The notes under the pieces were generated by a model. The model was not told the origin of the DNA. It saw only the letters and a list, made by a program, of their open reading frames with translations, and searched no databases. From Heyndrickxia acidiproducens DSM 23148 (GTDB lineage: Bacteria; Bacillota; Bacilli; Bacillales; Bacillaceae_C): DNA of 38,301 nucleotides. The translations under genes and the position numbers were made by a program. The stretch covers positions 46,911 through 85,211 of the forward strand of contig NZ_KB893984.1 in the NCBI RefSeq assembly GCF_000374345.1, written 5' to 3'. Shown piece by piece: positions 16,352 through 25,311 of the stretch (positions are counted from its first letter, which is position 1; every line of letters begins with the position of its first letter).

Positions 16352-17095
16352 TTGAAAAAAGCACTGGGTAATATTATGCTGACGGTAACATCGGAAGAAG
16401 AATTTTTGGACAGGTTTACGAGCCGCATGCAGAGCGGGGAAAAGTCAAATATTTATTTCCTGAACGCACACTGCTATAATATCGCGCAAACAGATTCCTA
16501 CTATAAAAGCATTTTGAATTCGGCGGACTTTTTGTTAAATGACGGCATCGGAGTGGAGATCGCTTCCAAACTGTTTGATATTCCGCTGACCGGGAACCTG
16601 AACGGGACAGATTTAATGCCGAAAGTGTTAAAACGCTGTGAAGAAAACGGCTTTTCTGTTTTTGTGCTTGGTTCAAATCAGGCCAATTTGGAAAGTGCGG
16701 TTCAAAATTTTCACCGCGACTATCCGGCATTAAAGATAGCGGGTGCGCATCATGGCTATTTTAAATCCAGAAAAGCGGTAGTGGCGCAAATCAATGAATC
16801 CGGTGCTGATGTGCTGGTTGTCGGCATGGGTGTACCGCTTCAGGAGAAATTTATCGCCGATTTTGATCATGATCTTCGCTGCCTGGCCAGAATCGGGGTA
16901 GGCGCTTTTATTGACTTTGCTTCCGGAAACGTTCCGCGGGCGCCTTATTTGTTCAGGAAACTAAGAATAGAGTGGCTCTTCCGGCTGATGCGGGAGCCGA
17001 AACGGTTGTGGAAGCGGAATTTCGGCAGCCTTATTTTTTTATACCGCATGTTAAAATACAAATGGAAATATGGCCGTAAAAACCAATCAGTCTGA
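16352..17095 (+). CDS. WecG/TagA/CpsF family glycosyltransferase (N-acetylmannosaminyltransferase)
   Basis: A GT26 enzyme of about 247 residues. In Bacillus, TagA adds ManNAc to undecaprenyl-PP-GlcNAc, the first committed step of wall teichoic acid linkage-unit synthesis, at the inner membrane face. Conserved stretches are NAHCYNIAQ, LLNDGIGVEIASKL, GTDLMP, and DVLVVGMGVPLQEKFI. The C-terminus is basic (RLMREPKRLWKRN), as expected for membrane association. I choose the TTG at 16352, ten bases after AAGGAG; the in-frame ATG at 16328 lies before that ribosome site. No other tag gene is adjacent, so CpsF-type polysaccharide roles remain possible. Confidence 0.9.
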   Translation: MKKALGNIMLTVTSEEEFLDRFTSRMQSGEKSNIYFLNAHCYNIAQTDSYYKSILNSADFLLNDGIGVEIASKLFDIPLTGNLNGTDLMPKVLKRCEENGFSVFVLGSNQANLESAVQNFHRDYPALKIAGAHHGYFKSRKAVVAQINESGADVLVVGMGVPLQEKFIADFDHDLRCLARIGVGAFIDFASGNVPRAPYLFRKLRIEWLFRLMREPKRLWKRNFGSLIFLYRMLKYKWKYGRKNQSV

Positions 17096-17184
17096 CTTTT
17101 GGCCGCAAATCCGGCTAATGGCGGCAGCACATGAGAAATACAAAGGCGGTTTTTCTGCCCGTAAACCGGCACCGGCTTATTTCC

Positions 17185-18333
17185 CTATGGCCTGCCGTTT
17201 TCCGCATCAATGGCTTTTAACAAGGCTGACGATAAAATCTGAATGCCGGTAAGCATGGCACTGCGGTCAAACGCCATCTGCGGATGATGCAAGCCGGGAG
17301 CCAGTCCGCAGCCAAGGCCGAGCATGGTTGTTTTTAATTCCGGCCGTTGTTTGGCGTAAAAGTGAAAATCTTCTCCGCCTGTTGTCACAAGCGGCGCATC
17401 GCATTTGTCTTCGCCAAGGATGTCGCGGATCGCAGCGGCCATGATACTAGCGGCCTCCATGTTCAGCGTTGCGGCAGCGAGATAGTCGGGGACGATGAGC
17501 TTGATTTTGACTTTAAAAAATTCGGCGATGGTGGATACCGCACGCTTCACCTGTTCAATCAATTGTTCCATCACTTCATTCGTTTGCGCACGAAGATCGA
17601 GGGCAAATGCTGCCTGGCCGGGAATGATGTTGGCGCTTGAACCGCCGGCCTGCAGCTTTGTCATTTTTACAGAATGCGGCACAAGCGGATCGGCATGGAT
17701 ATGGGCGAGTTCATTGACAAGGGAAGCTGCGACCTCAATCGCATTGGTTCCCAAATGCGGCCGGCTCGCATGGGCGTCTTCCCCAATGATTCTTCCTGTG
17801 ATGGAACAACTGGCGCCGTGAAGGATCGCTGGTGCGGCACGTCCGTTTTTCGTTTCTTCCAATGGGCGGACATGAACGCCGAATAAGTAATCAAGGCCGT
17901 TTACCGCACCTTTTTTAAGCATTAGCTTTGCACCTTGCCCGATTTCTTCTGCAGGCTGGAATAGATAGCGAATGGTCCCTTTTGGTTCGATATTCATTTT
18001 TTTAAAATACAGCAATGTGCCGAGCACCATGGCCATATGGGCATCATGGCCGCAAGAATGGTTGGCGCGGAAAGTCCCGTCCACTTCCTGCCATAAAGCA
18101 TCCATATCAGCACGGATGCCGACAATCGGCGCACCTTTGCCAATTTCAGCGATGACGCCGGGATCATCTCCAAAAGTTTTGATGTTCCGGCATCCCCATT
18201 CGTTCAATTTATTTTTAATGAACGCTGTTGTATGATATTCTTCCATGCTGACTTCAGGATGGGTGTGAAGGTAATTAAAAATTTCCATTATTTCACTGCT
18301 GAATGTCGTGCTGTGAATCCGGGGCAATTTCAT
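17185..18333 (-). CDS. amhX: M20 family amidohydrolase (AmhX-like)
   Basis: A cytoplasmic M20D metallopeptidase-type amidohydrolase of 382 residues, the same length as B. subtilis AmhX. Metal-ligand motifs are [21 protein letters not shown], the [11 protein letters not shown] stretch and the C-terminal GLHHPQMAF. Dimerisation-domain features such as [11 protein letters not shown] lie in the middle. Relatives remove acyl groups from N-acyl amino acids, hippurate, or indole-acetyl conjugates; the substrate here is unknown. The ATG at 18333 follows GAGGAAG; a TTG one codon upstream is equally possible. It is a single gene with its own promoter. Confidence 0.82.
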   Translation of the reverse strand: MKLPRIHSTTFSSEIMEIFNYLHTHPEVSMEEYHTTAFIKNKLNEWGCRNIKTFGDDPGVIAEIGKGAPIVGIRADMDALWQEVDGTFRANHSCGHDAHMAMVLGTLLYFKKMNIEPKGTIRYLFQPAEEIGQGAKLMLKKGAVNGLDYLFGVHVRPLEETKNGRAAPAILHGASCSITGRIIGEDAHASRPHLGTNAIEVAASLVNELAHIHADPLVPHSVKMTKLQAGGSSANIIPGQAAFALDLRAQTNEVMEQLIEQVKRAVSTIAEFFKVKIKLIVPDYLAAATLNMEAASIMAAAIRDILGEDKCDAPLVTTGGEDFHFYAKQRPELKTTMLGLGCGLAPGLHHPQMAFDRSAMLTGIQILSSALLKAIDAENGRP

Positions 18334-18377
18334 CAAACAAGCACTTCCTCATTAAATTTAGGATAGACGTTTTCACC

Positions 18378-18407
18378 ATTGTAACATAGGGAGATCATTA
18401 TTCTCAA
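18378..18407 (-). promoter_or_regulatory. Sigma-A promoter of the amidohydrolase gene
   Basis: On the minus strand TTGAGA (18407-18402), an 18-bp spacer and TACAAT (18383-18378), about 45 bp before the start codon. Confidence 0.65.
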
Positions 18408-18566
18408 TATTTGTGATGTTTATAATTTTCTATCCTTATAGTAGGTTTATTCCGGTTGCTTTAAAAAATTGCCGGGAAAAGCAACGATTTCCAGGAAAAA
18501 TACATCCTTCAATAGAAAATCAAATCCCGGTAATTGTAAAACTGCGGTTTGCTGTCGAAATGCGTC

Positions 18567-18594
18567 TTGCCATGAGCCCTGTTGTTTCTAAAAT
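18567..18594 (+). promoter_or_regulatory. Weak candidate promoter of the YqkB-like gene
   Basis: TTGCCA (18567-18572), 16 bp, TAAAAT (18589-18594). It lies about 100 bp before the start codon. Nothing else is evident between 18408 and 18696. Confidence 0.35.
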
Positions 18595-18696
18595 AACAGA
18601 AGCGGGTAATTGTTTTATAAATCCGTGCATTCATGGGAGGTTATATCGGACATCATAAGTTATGGCAATTTAAATCAACGAGGAAAGGTGAAAAAT

Positions 18697-19011
18697 ATGG
18701 AAATTACGATTAAACCGGCTGCACTTTCGCAGTTTAAACAAATTGATTTTAAAGAAAATGAAGGTATCCGGATTGAAGCGGTATTTGTCGGGAGCTGTTC
18801 AATAGCAGCTGAGCATTCTTTAAAAATAGATCATAAGCGGGACGATGATGATTTGTTTAATGTCTACGGCATCCCGGTCCTTATCTCCAAGGCCAGCCAG
18901 GAGCAGCTCCGCGATAAAGTGGCCATTGATTATAATCCGAAAATGGGATACAAACTATCGTCGGATGAGGAAGTTTATCAATATAATCTGCACTTAACAA
19001 GAGCTGAATAA
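18697..19011 (+). CDS. HesB/IscA-like family protein (YqkB-like)
   Basis: A 104-residue small protein of the HesB/IscA (Fe-S biogenesis) fold family. The start MEITIKPAALSQFKQI and the GIRIEAVFVGSC stretch are typical. Unlike A-type Fe-S carriers, which use three cysteines, only one cysteine (in GSC) is present and the C-terminal C-x-C is absent. This matches the YqkB-like subgroup of Bacilli, whose function is not settled, so an Fe-S carrier role is doubtful. The ATG at 18697 follows GAGGAAAGGTG; upstream in-frame starts lack a ribosome site. Confidence 0.75.
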   Translation: MEITIKPAALSQFKQIDFKENEGIRIEAVFVGSCSIAAEHSLKIDHKRDDDDLFNVYGIPVLISKASQEQLRDKVAIDYNPKMGYKLSSDEEVYQYNLHLTRAE

Positions 19012-19040
19012 GAAAGTTGCCCGATGGATCCCCGTTTGAA

Positions 19041-19590
19041 GTTCATCAGGCTTACGAAAGCCATTATGACTGGAGTTTTTAAGCGAAATGAAGTTCATGG
19101 GGGTTTATGAAAACAATCGCGTCTGAAATTTAAGAGCGAAATGAATTTCATCAGGCCTATGAAAGCAATCGCGTCCGAAATTTTAATGTGAAATGAATTT
19201 CATCAGGCCTATGAAAGCAATCGCGGGCGAATTTTTAGAGCGAAATGAATTTCATCAGGCCTATGAAAGCAATCGCGGCTGGAATTTTAGCGCGAAATGA
19301 AGTTCATCAGTCTTATGAAAGCTATTACGGTCGAAGTTTTAGAGCGAAATGAAGTTCATCGGTCTTATGAAAGCTATTATGGCCGAAATTTTAGAGCGAA
19401 ATGAAGTTCATCAGTCCTATGAAAGCAATCGCGTCCGAAATTTTAGAGCGAAATGAATTTCATCAGTCTTATGAAAGCTATTACGGCCGAAATATTAGCC
19501 CAAAATGAAGTTCATCAGTCTTATGAAAGCTATCCGGCCGAGATTTTAACCACAAATAACGTTCATCAGGCACATGAAGACCATTTCCAT
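19041..19590. repeat. Eleven-copy 52-bp tandem repeat array (array B)
   Basis: The core (G/T)TTCATCAG starts at 19041, 19093, 19146, 19198, 19250, 19302, 19354, 19406, 19458, 19510 and 19561, so spacing is 52 bp with single-base slips at the 3rd and last copies. A central unit runs GTTCATCAGTCTTATGAA, then AGCTATTACGG, an AT stretch ATTTTAGAG and CGAAATGAA. TTCATCAGGCCTATGAA is an imperfect palindrome. Adjacent units differ by a few substitutions with two alternating subtypes (GTTCAT..AGCTATTACGG and TTTCAT..AGCAATCGCG). It occupies the gap between two convergent genes. The core matches array A at position 1. Confidence 0.95.
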
Positions 19591-19608
19591 GCAGGCAAAG
19601 ACTGAATA

Positions 19609-19653
19609 CCCCCGGTCTCACAAACCCAAAAGCGGGCAAGCTGAGACCGGGGG
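19609..19653. terminator. Stem-loop after repeat array B
   Basis: CCCCCGGTCTCA (19609-19620) pairs perfectly with TGAGACCGGGGG (19642-19653) across a 21-base loop. It lies downstream of the leftward CDF gene. No proper T tract follows on either strand, so termination efficiency is uncertain. Confidence 0.55.
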
Positions 19654-19705
19654 ATTTGTCTGCCGGGGGATTTAGCGCGGCACCTAGCCCGCCGTGACAA
19701 AACTT

Positions 19706-20596
19706 TCATACGCCGCTGGGTTCAAAATGGACATTGACTTCGTAAATTTCACAATCCTTAATTAATGTATTTTCTACTTCTGTTGAAATGTCATGGGCAT
19801 GGCGGAGATCAAGGGAAGAATCAACTGCAATGACAAGATCAATCACCGTGTTGTTGCCGTACTGCCGGGCTTTGATGCTTTTGACACCCTGAACACCGGC
19901 AATGCCCAGCACTTTTTCTTTGTAGGCTTCCAGTTCTGTCTCGTCAAACCCGTCCGTCAGCAAATGGGATGTGTCCCGGAAAATTTCCCAGGCGGTATGG
20001 CAGATCAGCAGGCCGACCACAATCGCAGCTGCCGGATCGAGCCATGGCAGATTGAATTGTGAACCGATAATGCCAATGCTGGCGCCGATACTTACCCATG
20101 CGTCTGATAAGTTATCCATGGCGCTCGCACGCACGGCCTGGCTATTAATTTTTTTCGATAATTTTTTATTGTAGCGGTAGACGACATACATAATCAGGGC
20201 GCAAAACAGGCCGGTCCATGCGGAGATGAGGTCAGGGGACTGGGATTTGCCGTATACAATCGCACGCACCGCTTCGAACAGAACCTGGATCCCGACGGCC
20301 ATCATAATCAGCGACGCGACCAAAGACGCCACGTTTTCTGCTTTCCAGTGCCCGTAAGGATGGTCCTGATCGGCCGGCTTCCGTGACAGCCGCAACCCGA
20401 TCAGGACGGCAATGGAGGAAAGAATGTCGGTAATGTTGTTGAGACCGTCTGCCTTTAAAGCGCTTGAATGGGTATGGAAGGCAATGGCAAGCTTTAGTGC
20501 AGATAAGCTCAAATAGGCCGCCATGCTGATCATGATGCCGTACTCGCCTAATTTTAAATTATGGTATTTTTCTTCATTCATTTTTATCACATCCAT
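19706..20596 (-). CDS. Cation diffusion facilitator (CDF) family transporter
   Basis: A 296-residue membrane antiporter expected to export divalent metal ions (Zn, Mn, Fe or Co) in exchange for protons. Six hydrophobic segments occupy the first 210 or so residues. The metal-site helix has ALKADGLNNITDILSS, and the HPYGHWKAE motif follows. The second metal-site helix has ASAMDNLSDAWVS. The C-terminal 90 residues form the CDF cytoplasmic dimerisation domain. The ATG is preceded by AGAAAGG; a second ATG five codons later is possible. It is a single gene with no metal regulator beside it. Confidence 0.9.
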   Translation of the reverse strand: MDVIKMNEEKYHNLKLGEYGIMISMAAYLSLSALKLAIAFHTHSSALKADGLNNITDILSSIAVLIGLRLSRKPADQDHPYGHWKAENVASLVASLIMMAVGIQVLFEAVRAIVYGKSQSPDLISAWTGLFCALIMYVVYRYNKKLSKKINSQAVRASAMDNLSDAWVSIGASIGIIGSQFNLPWLDPAAAIVVGLLICHTAWEIFRDTSHLLTDGFDETELEAYKEKVLGIAGVQGVKSIKARQYGNNTVIDLVIAVDSSLDLRHAHDISTEVENTLIKDCEIYEVNVHFEPSGV

Positions 20597-20837
20597 TATG
20601 TTTACCTTTCTATCATAACAATATTAGGGGGATTGGGTCTACAGCAACGTTTTTTCCGCTTTCTATAAATGTAAATGGGGTACATAAAAGTTAGATAAAG
20701 GAAAAACGGGGGGTGGCAGCGGAAAGTACATGATAACGGTTCAACAAAACCAGCACTTTCAATCAAAAACAGCTGGGAATTTATTGGATTTATGCTAAGA
20801 TGAAAGTATAAAAAATTATAGGTTGCAGGAGGCTAAC

Positions 20838-22580
20838 ATGAGCATAGATTGGAAAACTACATATGCAAAATGGGAACGTTTTACCGGACTAGACGCTTCC
20901 TTGAAAAAAGAACTGTCTGATTTAAGCGGGGATGAAAAAAGTTTGGAAGACCGCTTTTATAAAAGCCTGGAATTCGGAACAGGCGGCATGCGCGGCGAAC
21001 TGGGCGCAGGCACCAACCGTATGAATATTTATACGGTCCGCAAAGCATCGGAAGGACTGGCAAACTTTATTTTGGACCAGGGCGATGAAGCAAAAACACG
21101 CGGGGTGGCGATTGCTTATGATTCCAGACACCAATCCCCGGAATTTGCGCTTGAAGTCGCGAAGACAGTGGGCAGGCACGGGATTCAGGCATATTTGTTT
21201 GATTCCCTGCATCCGACACCATTATTATCGTTTGCGGTCCGTTATTTGCATGCCTATGCCGGCGTTGTGATCACGGCCAGCCATAACCCGAAAGAATACA
21301 ATGGCTATAAAGTATACGGCCCTGACGGCGGACAGCTGCCGCCTGAAGCAGCCGACCAGCTGATCGGTTATGTAAACCGCATTGAAAATGAACTGACGAT
21401 TGAAGTCGGCGAAGAAAAAGAACTGGTTGAAAAAGGCCTGCTCGTTTACATTGGTGAAAGGGTCGATAAAGCTTACCAGGATCAGCTTATAAAATTACGC
21501 CAGAATCAAGATGCGATTACTTCTGTGGCGGATTCTTTCCGCATCGTCTATACCCCGCTTCACGGGACGGGAAATCTCCATGTCCGCCGCGGGCTTGAGA
21601 ACTTTGGCTTTAAAAATGTTACGGTTGTCAAAGAACAGGAACTGCCGGATGCCGATTTTTCAACTGTTGTGTCGCCGAATCCGGAAGAACATGCCGCATT
21701 TAAACTTGCCATCCGTTATGGAAATGAAATCGGAGCTGATCTGTTGCTTGGAACTGACCCGGACACGGACCGCTTAGGTGTAGCCGTGAAAAATAAAGAC
21801 GGGGAATACCAGGTCTTGACCGGAAACCAAACCGGTGCACTGCTTTTGCATTATCTGCTCTCCCAAAAGCAGCAGCAGGGGACGCTTCCTGATAACGGTG
21901 TTGTCGTCAAAACGATTGTAACCTCAGAAATCGGCCGCGACATTGCGAAGTCTTTCGGGATCCCAACCATTGATACATTGACCGGTTTTAAATTTATCGG
22001 CGAGAAAATTAAAGAATTTGAACAAACAGGCGAGCATACTTTCCTGTTTGGTTATGAGGAAAGCTACGGCTATTTAATCGGAGACTTTGTCCGTGACAAG
22101 GACGCGGTTCAATCTGCTGTATTTGCGGCTGAGGTGGCTGCTTTTTATAAAATGCAGGGCAAGAGCCTGTATGAAGGCCTGATGGATATCTTCGAGCGTT
22201 ACGGCTACTATAAAGAATCCTTAACATCCCTCACTTTAAAAGGGAAGGAAGGCTCTGAAAAGATCGCTGAAATTCTGGCTAATTTCCGCGCTAATCCGTT
22301 AAAAGAAGTGGCCGGGATTAAAGTATCCGCGATTGAAGACTATCAATCGCAAGTACGGACCAATATGCAGACAGGTGAAACGTCGGCGATCGAACTGCCC
22401 GTCTCAAACGTACTGAAATTCTTCCTCGAAGATGGCTCGTGGTTCTGCATGCGCCCATCTGGTACCGAACCGAAAGCCAAATTCTATTTCGGCGTCAAAG
22501 CCGATTCGCTTGAAGCCAGTGAAGCCCTGAACCGGCGCCTGAGCGATGAGGTTATGAAACTGGTCAAGCAAATGGTTTAA
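20838..22580 (+). CDS. pgcA: Alpha-phosphoglucomutase / phosphomannomutase
   Basis: A 580-residue alpha-D-phosphohexomutase converting glucose 6-phosphate to glucose 1-phosphate for UDP-glucose, used in wall teichoic acid glucosylation and glycolipid anchors. Four domains are marked by [15 protein letters not shown] (catalytic Ser148), the metal loop [11 protein letters not shown], the sugar-specificity loop GYEESYGY and the phosphate-binding [12 protein letters not shown]. Length equals B. subtilis PgcA (about 581). The start is the ATG at 20838, five bases after GGAGGC; the TTG at 20823 lies before this site. An extended -10 (TGCTAAGAT, 20792-20800) is a possible promoter. Confidence 0.95.
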   Translation: MSIDWKTTYAKWERFTGLDASLKKELSDLSGDEKSLEDRFYKSLEFGTGGMRGELGAGTNRMNIYTVRKASEGLANFILDQGDEAKTRGVAIAYDSRHQSPEFALEVAKTVGRHGIQAYLFDSLHPTPLLSFAVRYLHAYAGVVITASHNPKEYNGYKVYGPDGGQLPPEAADQLIGYVNRIENELTIEVGEEKELVEKGLLVYIGERVDKAYQDQLIKLRQNQDAITSVADSFRIVYTPLHGTGNLHVRRGLENFGFKNVTVVKEQELPDADFSTVVSPNPEEHAAFKLAIRYGNEIGADLLLGTDPDTDRLGVAVKNKDGEYQVLTGNQTGALLLHYLLSQKQQQGTLPDNGVVVKTIVTSEIGRDIAKSFGIPTIDTLTGFKFIGEKIKEFEQTGEHTFLFGYEESYGYLIGDFVRDKDAVQSAVFAAEVAAFYKMQGKSLYEGLMDIFERYGYYKESLTSLTLKGKEGSEKIAEILANFRANPLKEVAGIKVSAIEDYQSQVRTNMQTGETSAIELPVSNVLKFFLEDGSWFCMRPSGTEPKAKFYFGVKADSLEASEALNRRLSDEVMKLVKQMV

Positions 22581-22633
22581 TCAACATTCCCTGGCTTTTT
22601 GGGGAGGACACGGAAAAACCAAATAGATGAAAT

Positions 22634-22682
22634 GAAAAGCGGTGCGTACATCCCATTCCATAAGATGTGCCACCGCTTTTTA
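22634..22682 (+). terminator. Terminator of pgcA
   Basis: AAAAGCGGTG (from 22635) pairs with CACCGCTTTT (ending 22680). An inner GTACATC/GATGTGC helix extends the stem. The T run ends near 22682. Confidence 0.8.
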
Positions 22683-22824
22683 AGCATTTTCAGCAGAGTT
22701 TTTGTGTTTTTTACACGCTCATCAAAACGGTCAAAAGAAACTTTGAAAAATACGGTGTGAATAATGATTTATTTATGAACTTGTTGTAAAATATGAAGAA
22801 GTTCATATGGGAGGCAACAGGAGA

Positions 22825-23316
22825 GTGAGAATAAAAAGAAAAGAAGGATTATTGATTTTAGGCGTCATACTGCTCGTTTTTATGTTTGTCATGTTTTCAT
22901 TTTCCAATACGCCTTATAAGGAACAGGATATGCGGCCTTTTTTGGAAAAAATCATCCACTTAAATGAAAACTCTTTGCCTGACATTGAGTTTTTCTACGG
23001 CGGCAGCCTGGTCACTTCGAAAATGCCTTACGATTTTATTGAATTTTTTATCAGAAAAGCAAGCCATGTCACGGAATATGCGCTGCTTGCGTTCTTAGCC
23101 GGTGTGTTTGTGCGCTTCGCAAGGCCGCGTTTACGGGTAGCTGCTTATTTTGCAAGCTTTTTCTTTTCATTTTTTTATGCCTGTCTGGACGAATGGCATC
23201 AGTCATTTATTCAGGGCAGAACCGGGCATATTATAGATGTCATTACTTTTGATTCTTTCGGCATTCTGATCGGCTTATGTCTATGCCATGCCGTTACAAA
23301 AAGAATTTTTTCATAA
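22825..23316 (+). CDS. VanZ-like family membrane protein
   Basis: A 163-residue membrane protein with a VanZ domain. There are hydrophobic segments near the N-terminus, around the conserved RKASHVTEYALLAFL, in the AAYFASFFFSFFYACLDEWHQ stretch, and at the end. The signature DEWHQSFIQGRTGHIIDV is close to consensus. VanZ of Tn1546 gives low-level teicoplanin resistance, but chromosomal homologues are widespread and their role is unknown. I prefer the GTG at 22825, eleven bases after GGAGG, over the ATG at 22807, which lies before that site. Confidence 0.85.
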   Translation: MRIKRKEGLLILGVILLVFMFVMFSFSNTPYKEQDMRPFLEKIIHLNENSLPDIEFFYGGSLVTSKMPYDFIEFFIRKASHVTEYALLAFLAGVFVRFARPRLRVAAYFASFFFSFFYACLDEWHQSFIQGRTGHIIDVITFDSFGILIGLCLCHAVTKRIFS

Positions 23317-23488
23317 AAAATTGCCGTCTAAAGAATTACCGGGCGGCGGAATTGGTTTTCCCTGTTTTCAAAGGTGGAAAAGGATAACAGGCTTTGCTTA
23401 CTTTGGGCAGCCCCCTTACTTTCGGATGGACAATCTCTTATAATATTAGGGAAGGCAAAGATTATTTATGACAGGGAGTTCTTTTTAT

Positions 23489-24310
23489 ATGAATAAATCA
23501 GTGGTTTTCAATCAAGTATCAAAAAAATATAAAATGTACCGGAGCAATTCGGAAAAAATTCTTGATATCATCTTGCCCGGTGGTTACGGAGACGATTTCT
23601 ACGCCCTGCAAAATATAACTTTTGAAGCCAATCAAGGGGATGTCATCGGTGTTGTCGGCGTAAACGGTGCAGGCAAGTCGACTTTATCGAATTTGATCAC
23701 AGGCATTATTCCCCCTACAACCGGAACGATTACATGTAACGGGGAAACATCCCTTATTGCCATTAACTCAGGGTTGAATAACGAACTGAGCGGATTGGAA
23801 AATATTGAGCTGAAATGTCTGATGCTTGGGTTTAACAAGAAACAAATCAAGCAGTTGACCCCTGAAATCATCGAGTTTGCAGATATCGGGAAGTTTATCG
23901 AACAGCCTGTAAAAAAATACTCAAGCGGGATGAAATCAAGGCTTGGTTTTGCCATTTCGGTCAATGTAAATCCGGATATTCTGGTCATTGACGAAGCTTT
24001 GTCAGTCGGGGACCAGACTTTTGCGGATAAATGTTTTGATAAAATGAACGAATTCAAAGAAGCCGGCAAAACGATCTTCTTTATCAGCCACTCGATGGGC
24101 CAGGTGAAAAGGTTTTGTGATAAAGCGATGTGGCTTGAAGCCGGGGAAATTAAACAATACGGCATGTTGAAAGAAGTATTGCCGAATTATGAATCATTCC
24201 TAAAAGAATTTAAAAAATGGCCAAAAGAAAAGCAAAAGAACTTTAAAGCAATGATCCTGGAAAAACGCAGCAAGGAAAGAAAAACAGACAAAGTCGCACA
24301 GGAAATTTAA
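23489..24310 (+). CDS. TagH-like ABC transporter ATP-binding protein (polysaccharide/teichoic acid export)
   Basis: A 273-residue ATPase of the TagH/RfbE/KpsT polysaccharide-export group. Walker A is GVNGAGKS, followed by the family-specific NGETSLIAINSGLNNELSGLENI stretch. The signature is KKYSSGMKSRLGF (SSGM rather than LSGGQ, as in TagH), and Walker B is ILVIDEALSVGD. The C-terminus is a short lysine-rich tail, whereas B. subtilis TagH (about 527 residues) has a long extension. No TagG-type permease is adjacent. The ATG at 23489 follows AGGGAG by ten bases; the ATG at 23468 lacks a ribosome site. Confidence 0.88.
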   Translation: MNKSVVFNQVSKKYKMYRSNSEKILDIILPGGYGDDFYALQNITFEANQGDVIGVVGVNGAGKSTLSNLITGIIPPTTGTITCNGETSLIAINSGLNNELSGLENIELKCLMLGFNKKQIKQLTPEIIEFADIGKFIEQPVKKYSSGMKSRLGFAISVNVNPDILVIDEALSVGDQTFADKCFDKMNEFKEAGKTIFFISHSMGQVKRFCDKAMWLEAGEIKQYGMLKEVLPNYESFLKEFKKWPKEKQKNFKAMILEKRSKERKTDKVAQEI

Positions 24311-24320
24311 ACAGTCATTA

Positions 24321-24368
24321 AAAAACGCAGCCTGGTATTTGAAATGGACCAGGCTGCGTTTTTTTTTC
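24321..24368 (+). terminator. Terminator of the TagH-like gene
   Basis: AAAAACGCAGCCTGGT (24321-24336) pairs with ACCAGGCTGCGTTTTT (24348-24363) across an 11-base loop, ending in a run of T. Confidence 0.93.
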
Positions 24369-24379
24369 GCCGTGAAAAT

Positions 24380-24417
24380 AAAAAAGCCTGCATCCACGAG
24401 AGAATGCAGGCTTTTTT
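24380..24417 (-). terminator. Terminator of the qox operon
   Basis: AAAAAAGCCTGCAT (24380-24393) pairs with ATGCAGGCTTTTTT (24404-24417) across a 10-base loop. On the minus strand it lies immediately after the qoxD stop and ends in a T run. It is also functional-looking on the plus strand. Confidence 0.9.
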
Positions 24418-24418
24418 A

Positions 24419-24703
24419 TTAAAAGTGCATGACCCAAATTGTACCGTAGACCACAACGATCGCAATGATAATGCTGTAGACCATGTTGCCGACATTGACT
24501 TTGCCGTTTTCTCCTTCTTTCACGTGCATAAACATAAACAGCTGCACGCCGGCCTGGATAAAGGCAAAAAGCCCGATTGTCCAAATGATGATTGATCTCG
24601 AAAGGTTGGTGTATAAGGCAACATACAGGGCCGCAATCGTAAACACGATCGAAAGCAGAAAACCAATCACGTGCCCAATTGGATATTTTGAATGATGTTC
24701 CAT
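24419..24703 (-). CDS. qoxD: Cytochrome aa3 quinol oxidase subunit IV
   Basis: A 94-residue membrane protein with three transmembrane segments and the conserved FIQAGVQLFMFMHV helix of bacterial subunit IV. It helps assembly of the oxidase and binds no cofactor. It is shorter than B. subtilis QoxD (about 124 residues) because it lacks the C-terminal tail. It starts 2 bp after the qoxC stop and is the last gene of the operon. Confidence 0.92.
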   Translation of the reverse strand: MEHHSKYPIGHVIGFLLSIVFTIAALYVALYTNLSRSIIIWTIGLFAFIQAGVQLFMFMHVKEGENGKVNVGNMVYSIIIAIVVVYGTIWVMHF

Positions 24704-24705
24704 TA

Positions 24706-25311
24706 TTAAATCAACCCTCCTAAGTAAACAAAGGTAAAGATAAAGATCCAGACAACATCAAGAAAGTGCCAGTAAAGGCTCACGACAAAGAATTTACGGG
24801 CGGTCATCGGGTTCAAGCCGCGCATGGCCAGCTGAATAATAATCCCGATTCCCCAAAGAATCCCGAGTGAAACGTGGCATCCGTGTGTACCCAGCAGAAC
24901 AAAGAATGCAGAAAGAAATCCGCTTGTTTGCAAGGTGGCGCCATCATGCACATAAGTGATAAATTCATTTATTTCTAAACCAACAAAGGCTAATCCTAAC
25001 AAAAGTGTAACGACAAACCAGCCGATCATTGCTTTTTTATTTTGGTTGCGCATCGAGAATACGGCCAGGCCGCAAGTAAAACTACTCGTTAGGAGCACAA
25101 ATGTTTCAATCAAGACACCTTTTAATTCAAAGATGTCTTGTTGCGTAGGACCGCCGGCAGTCTGGTGCTGAAGTGTAAAATAAACTGCGAATAGTGTCGC
25201 AAACAAGGTGATTTCACCAGCCAGGAAAACCCAGAAACCAAAGATGGTTAACCGGTCCTGATTGCGTTGATACTCAAGTGGCAGTGATGTATCTAAATGT
25301 TCGTCGCTCAT
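24706..25311 (-). CDS. qoxC: Cytochrome aa3 quinol oxidase subunit III
   Basis: A 201-residue heme-copper oxidase subunit III with five hydrophobic segments. Family landmarks are the first-helix [22 protein letters not shown], then [20 protein letters not shown] and the terminal [18 protein letters not shown]. The five-helix short form is typical of quinol oxidases in Bacilli. It stabilises proton pumping by subunit I. Its start overlaps the qoxB stop by 4 bp. Confidence 0.95.
   Translation of the reverse strand: MSDEHLDTSLPLEYQRNQDRLTIFGFWVFLAGEITLFATLFAVYFTLQHQTAGGPTQQDIFELKGVLIETFVLLTSSFTCGLAVFSMRNQNKKAMIGWFVVTLLLGLAFVGLEINEFITYVHDGATLQTSGFLSAFFVLLGTHGCHVSLGILWGIGIIIQLAMRGLNPMTARKFFVVSLYWHFLDVVWIFIFTFVYLGGLI

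Noticed and set aside
19041..19590. The regular repeats could be read as a CRISPR array.
   Set aside because: The parts between cores are nearly identical from unit to unit instead of unique, the period is 52 bp with 25-28 bp 'spacers' that repeat, and no cas genes are present.
22825..23316. VanZ-like protein as a sign of glycopeptide resistance.
   Set aside because: No vanHAX, vanRS or vanY genes are nearby, and chromosomal VanZ-domain proteins are common in Bacilli without resistance.
23632..24165. A 177-codon minus-strand frame opposite the TagH-like ATPase.
   Set aside because: It is antisense to conserved Walker and signature motifs, with no ribosome site or family resemblance.
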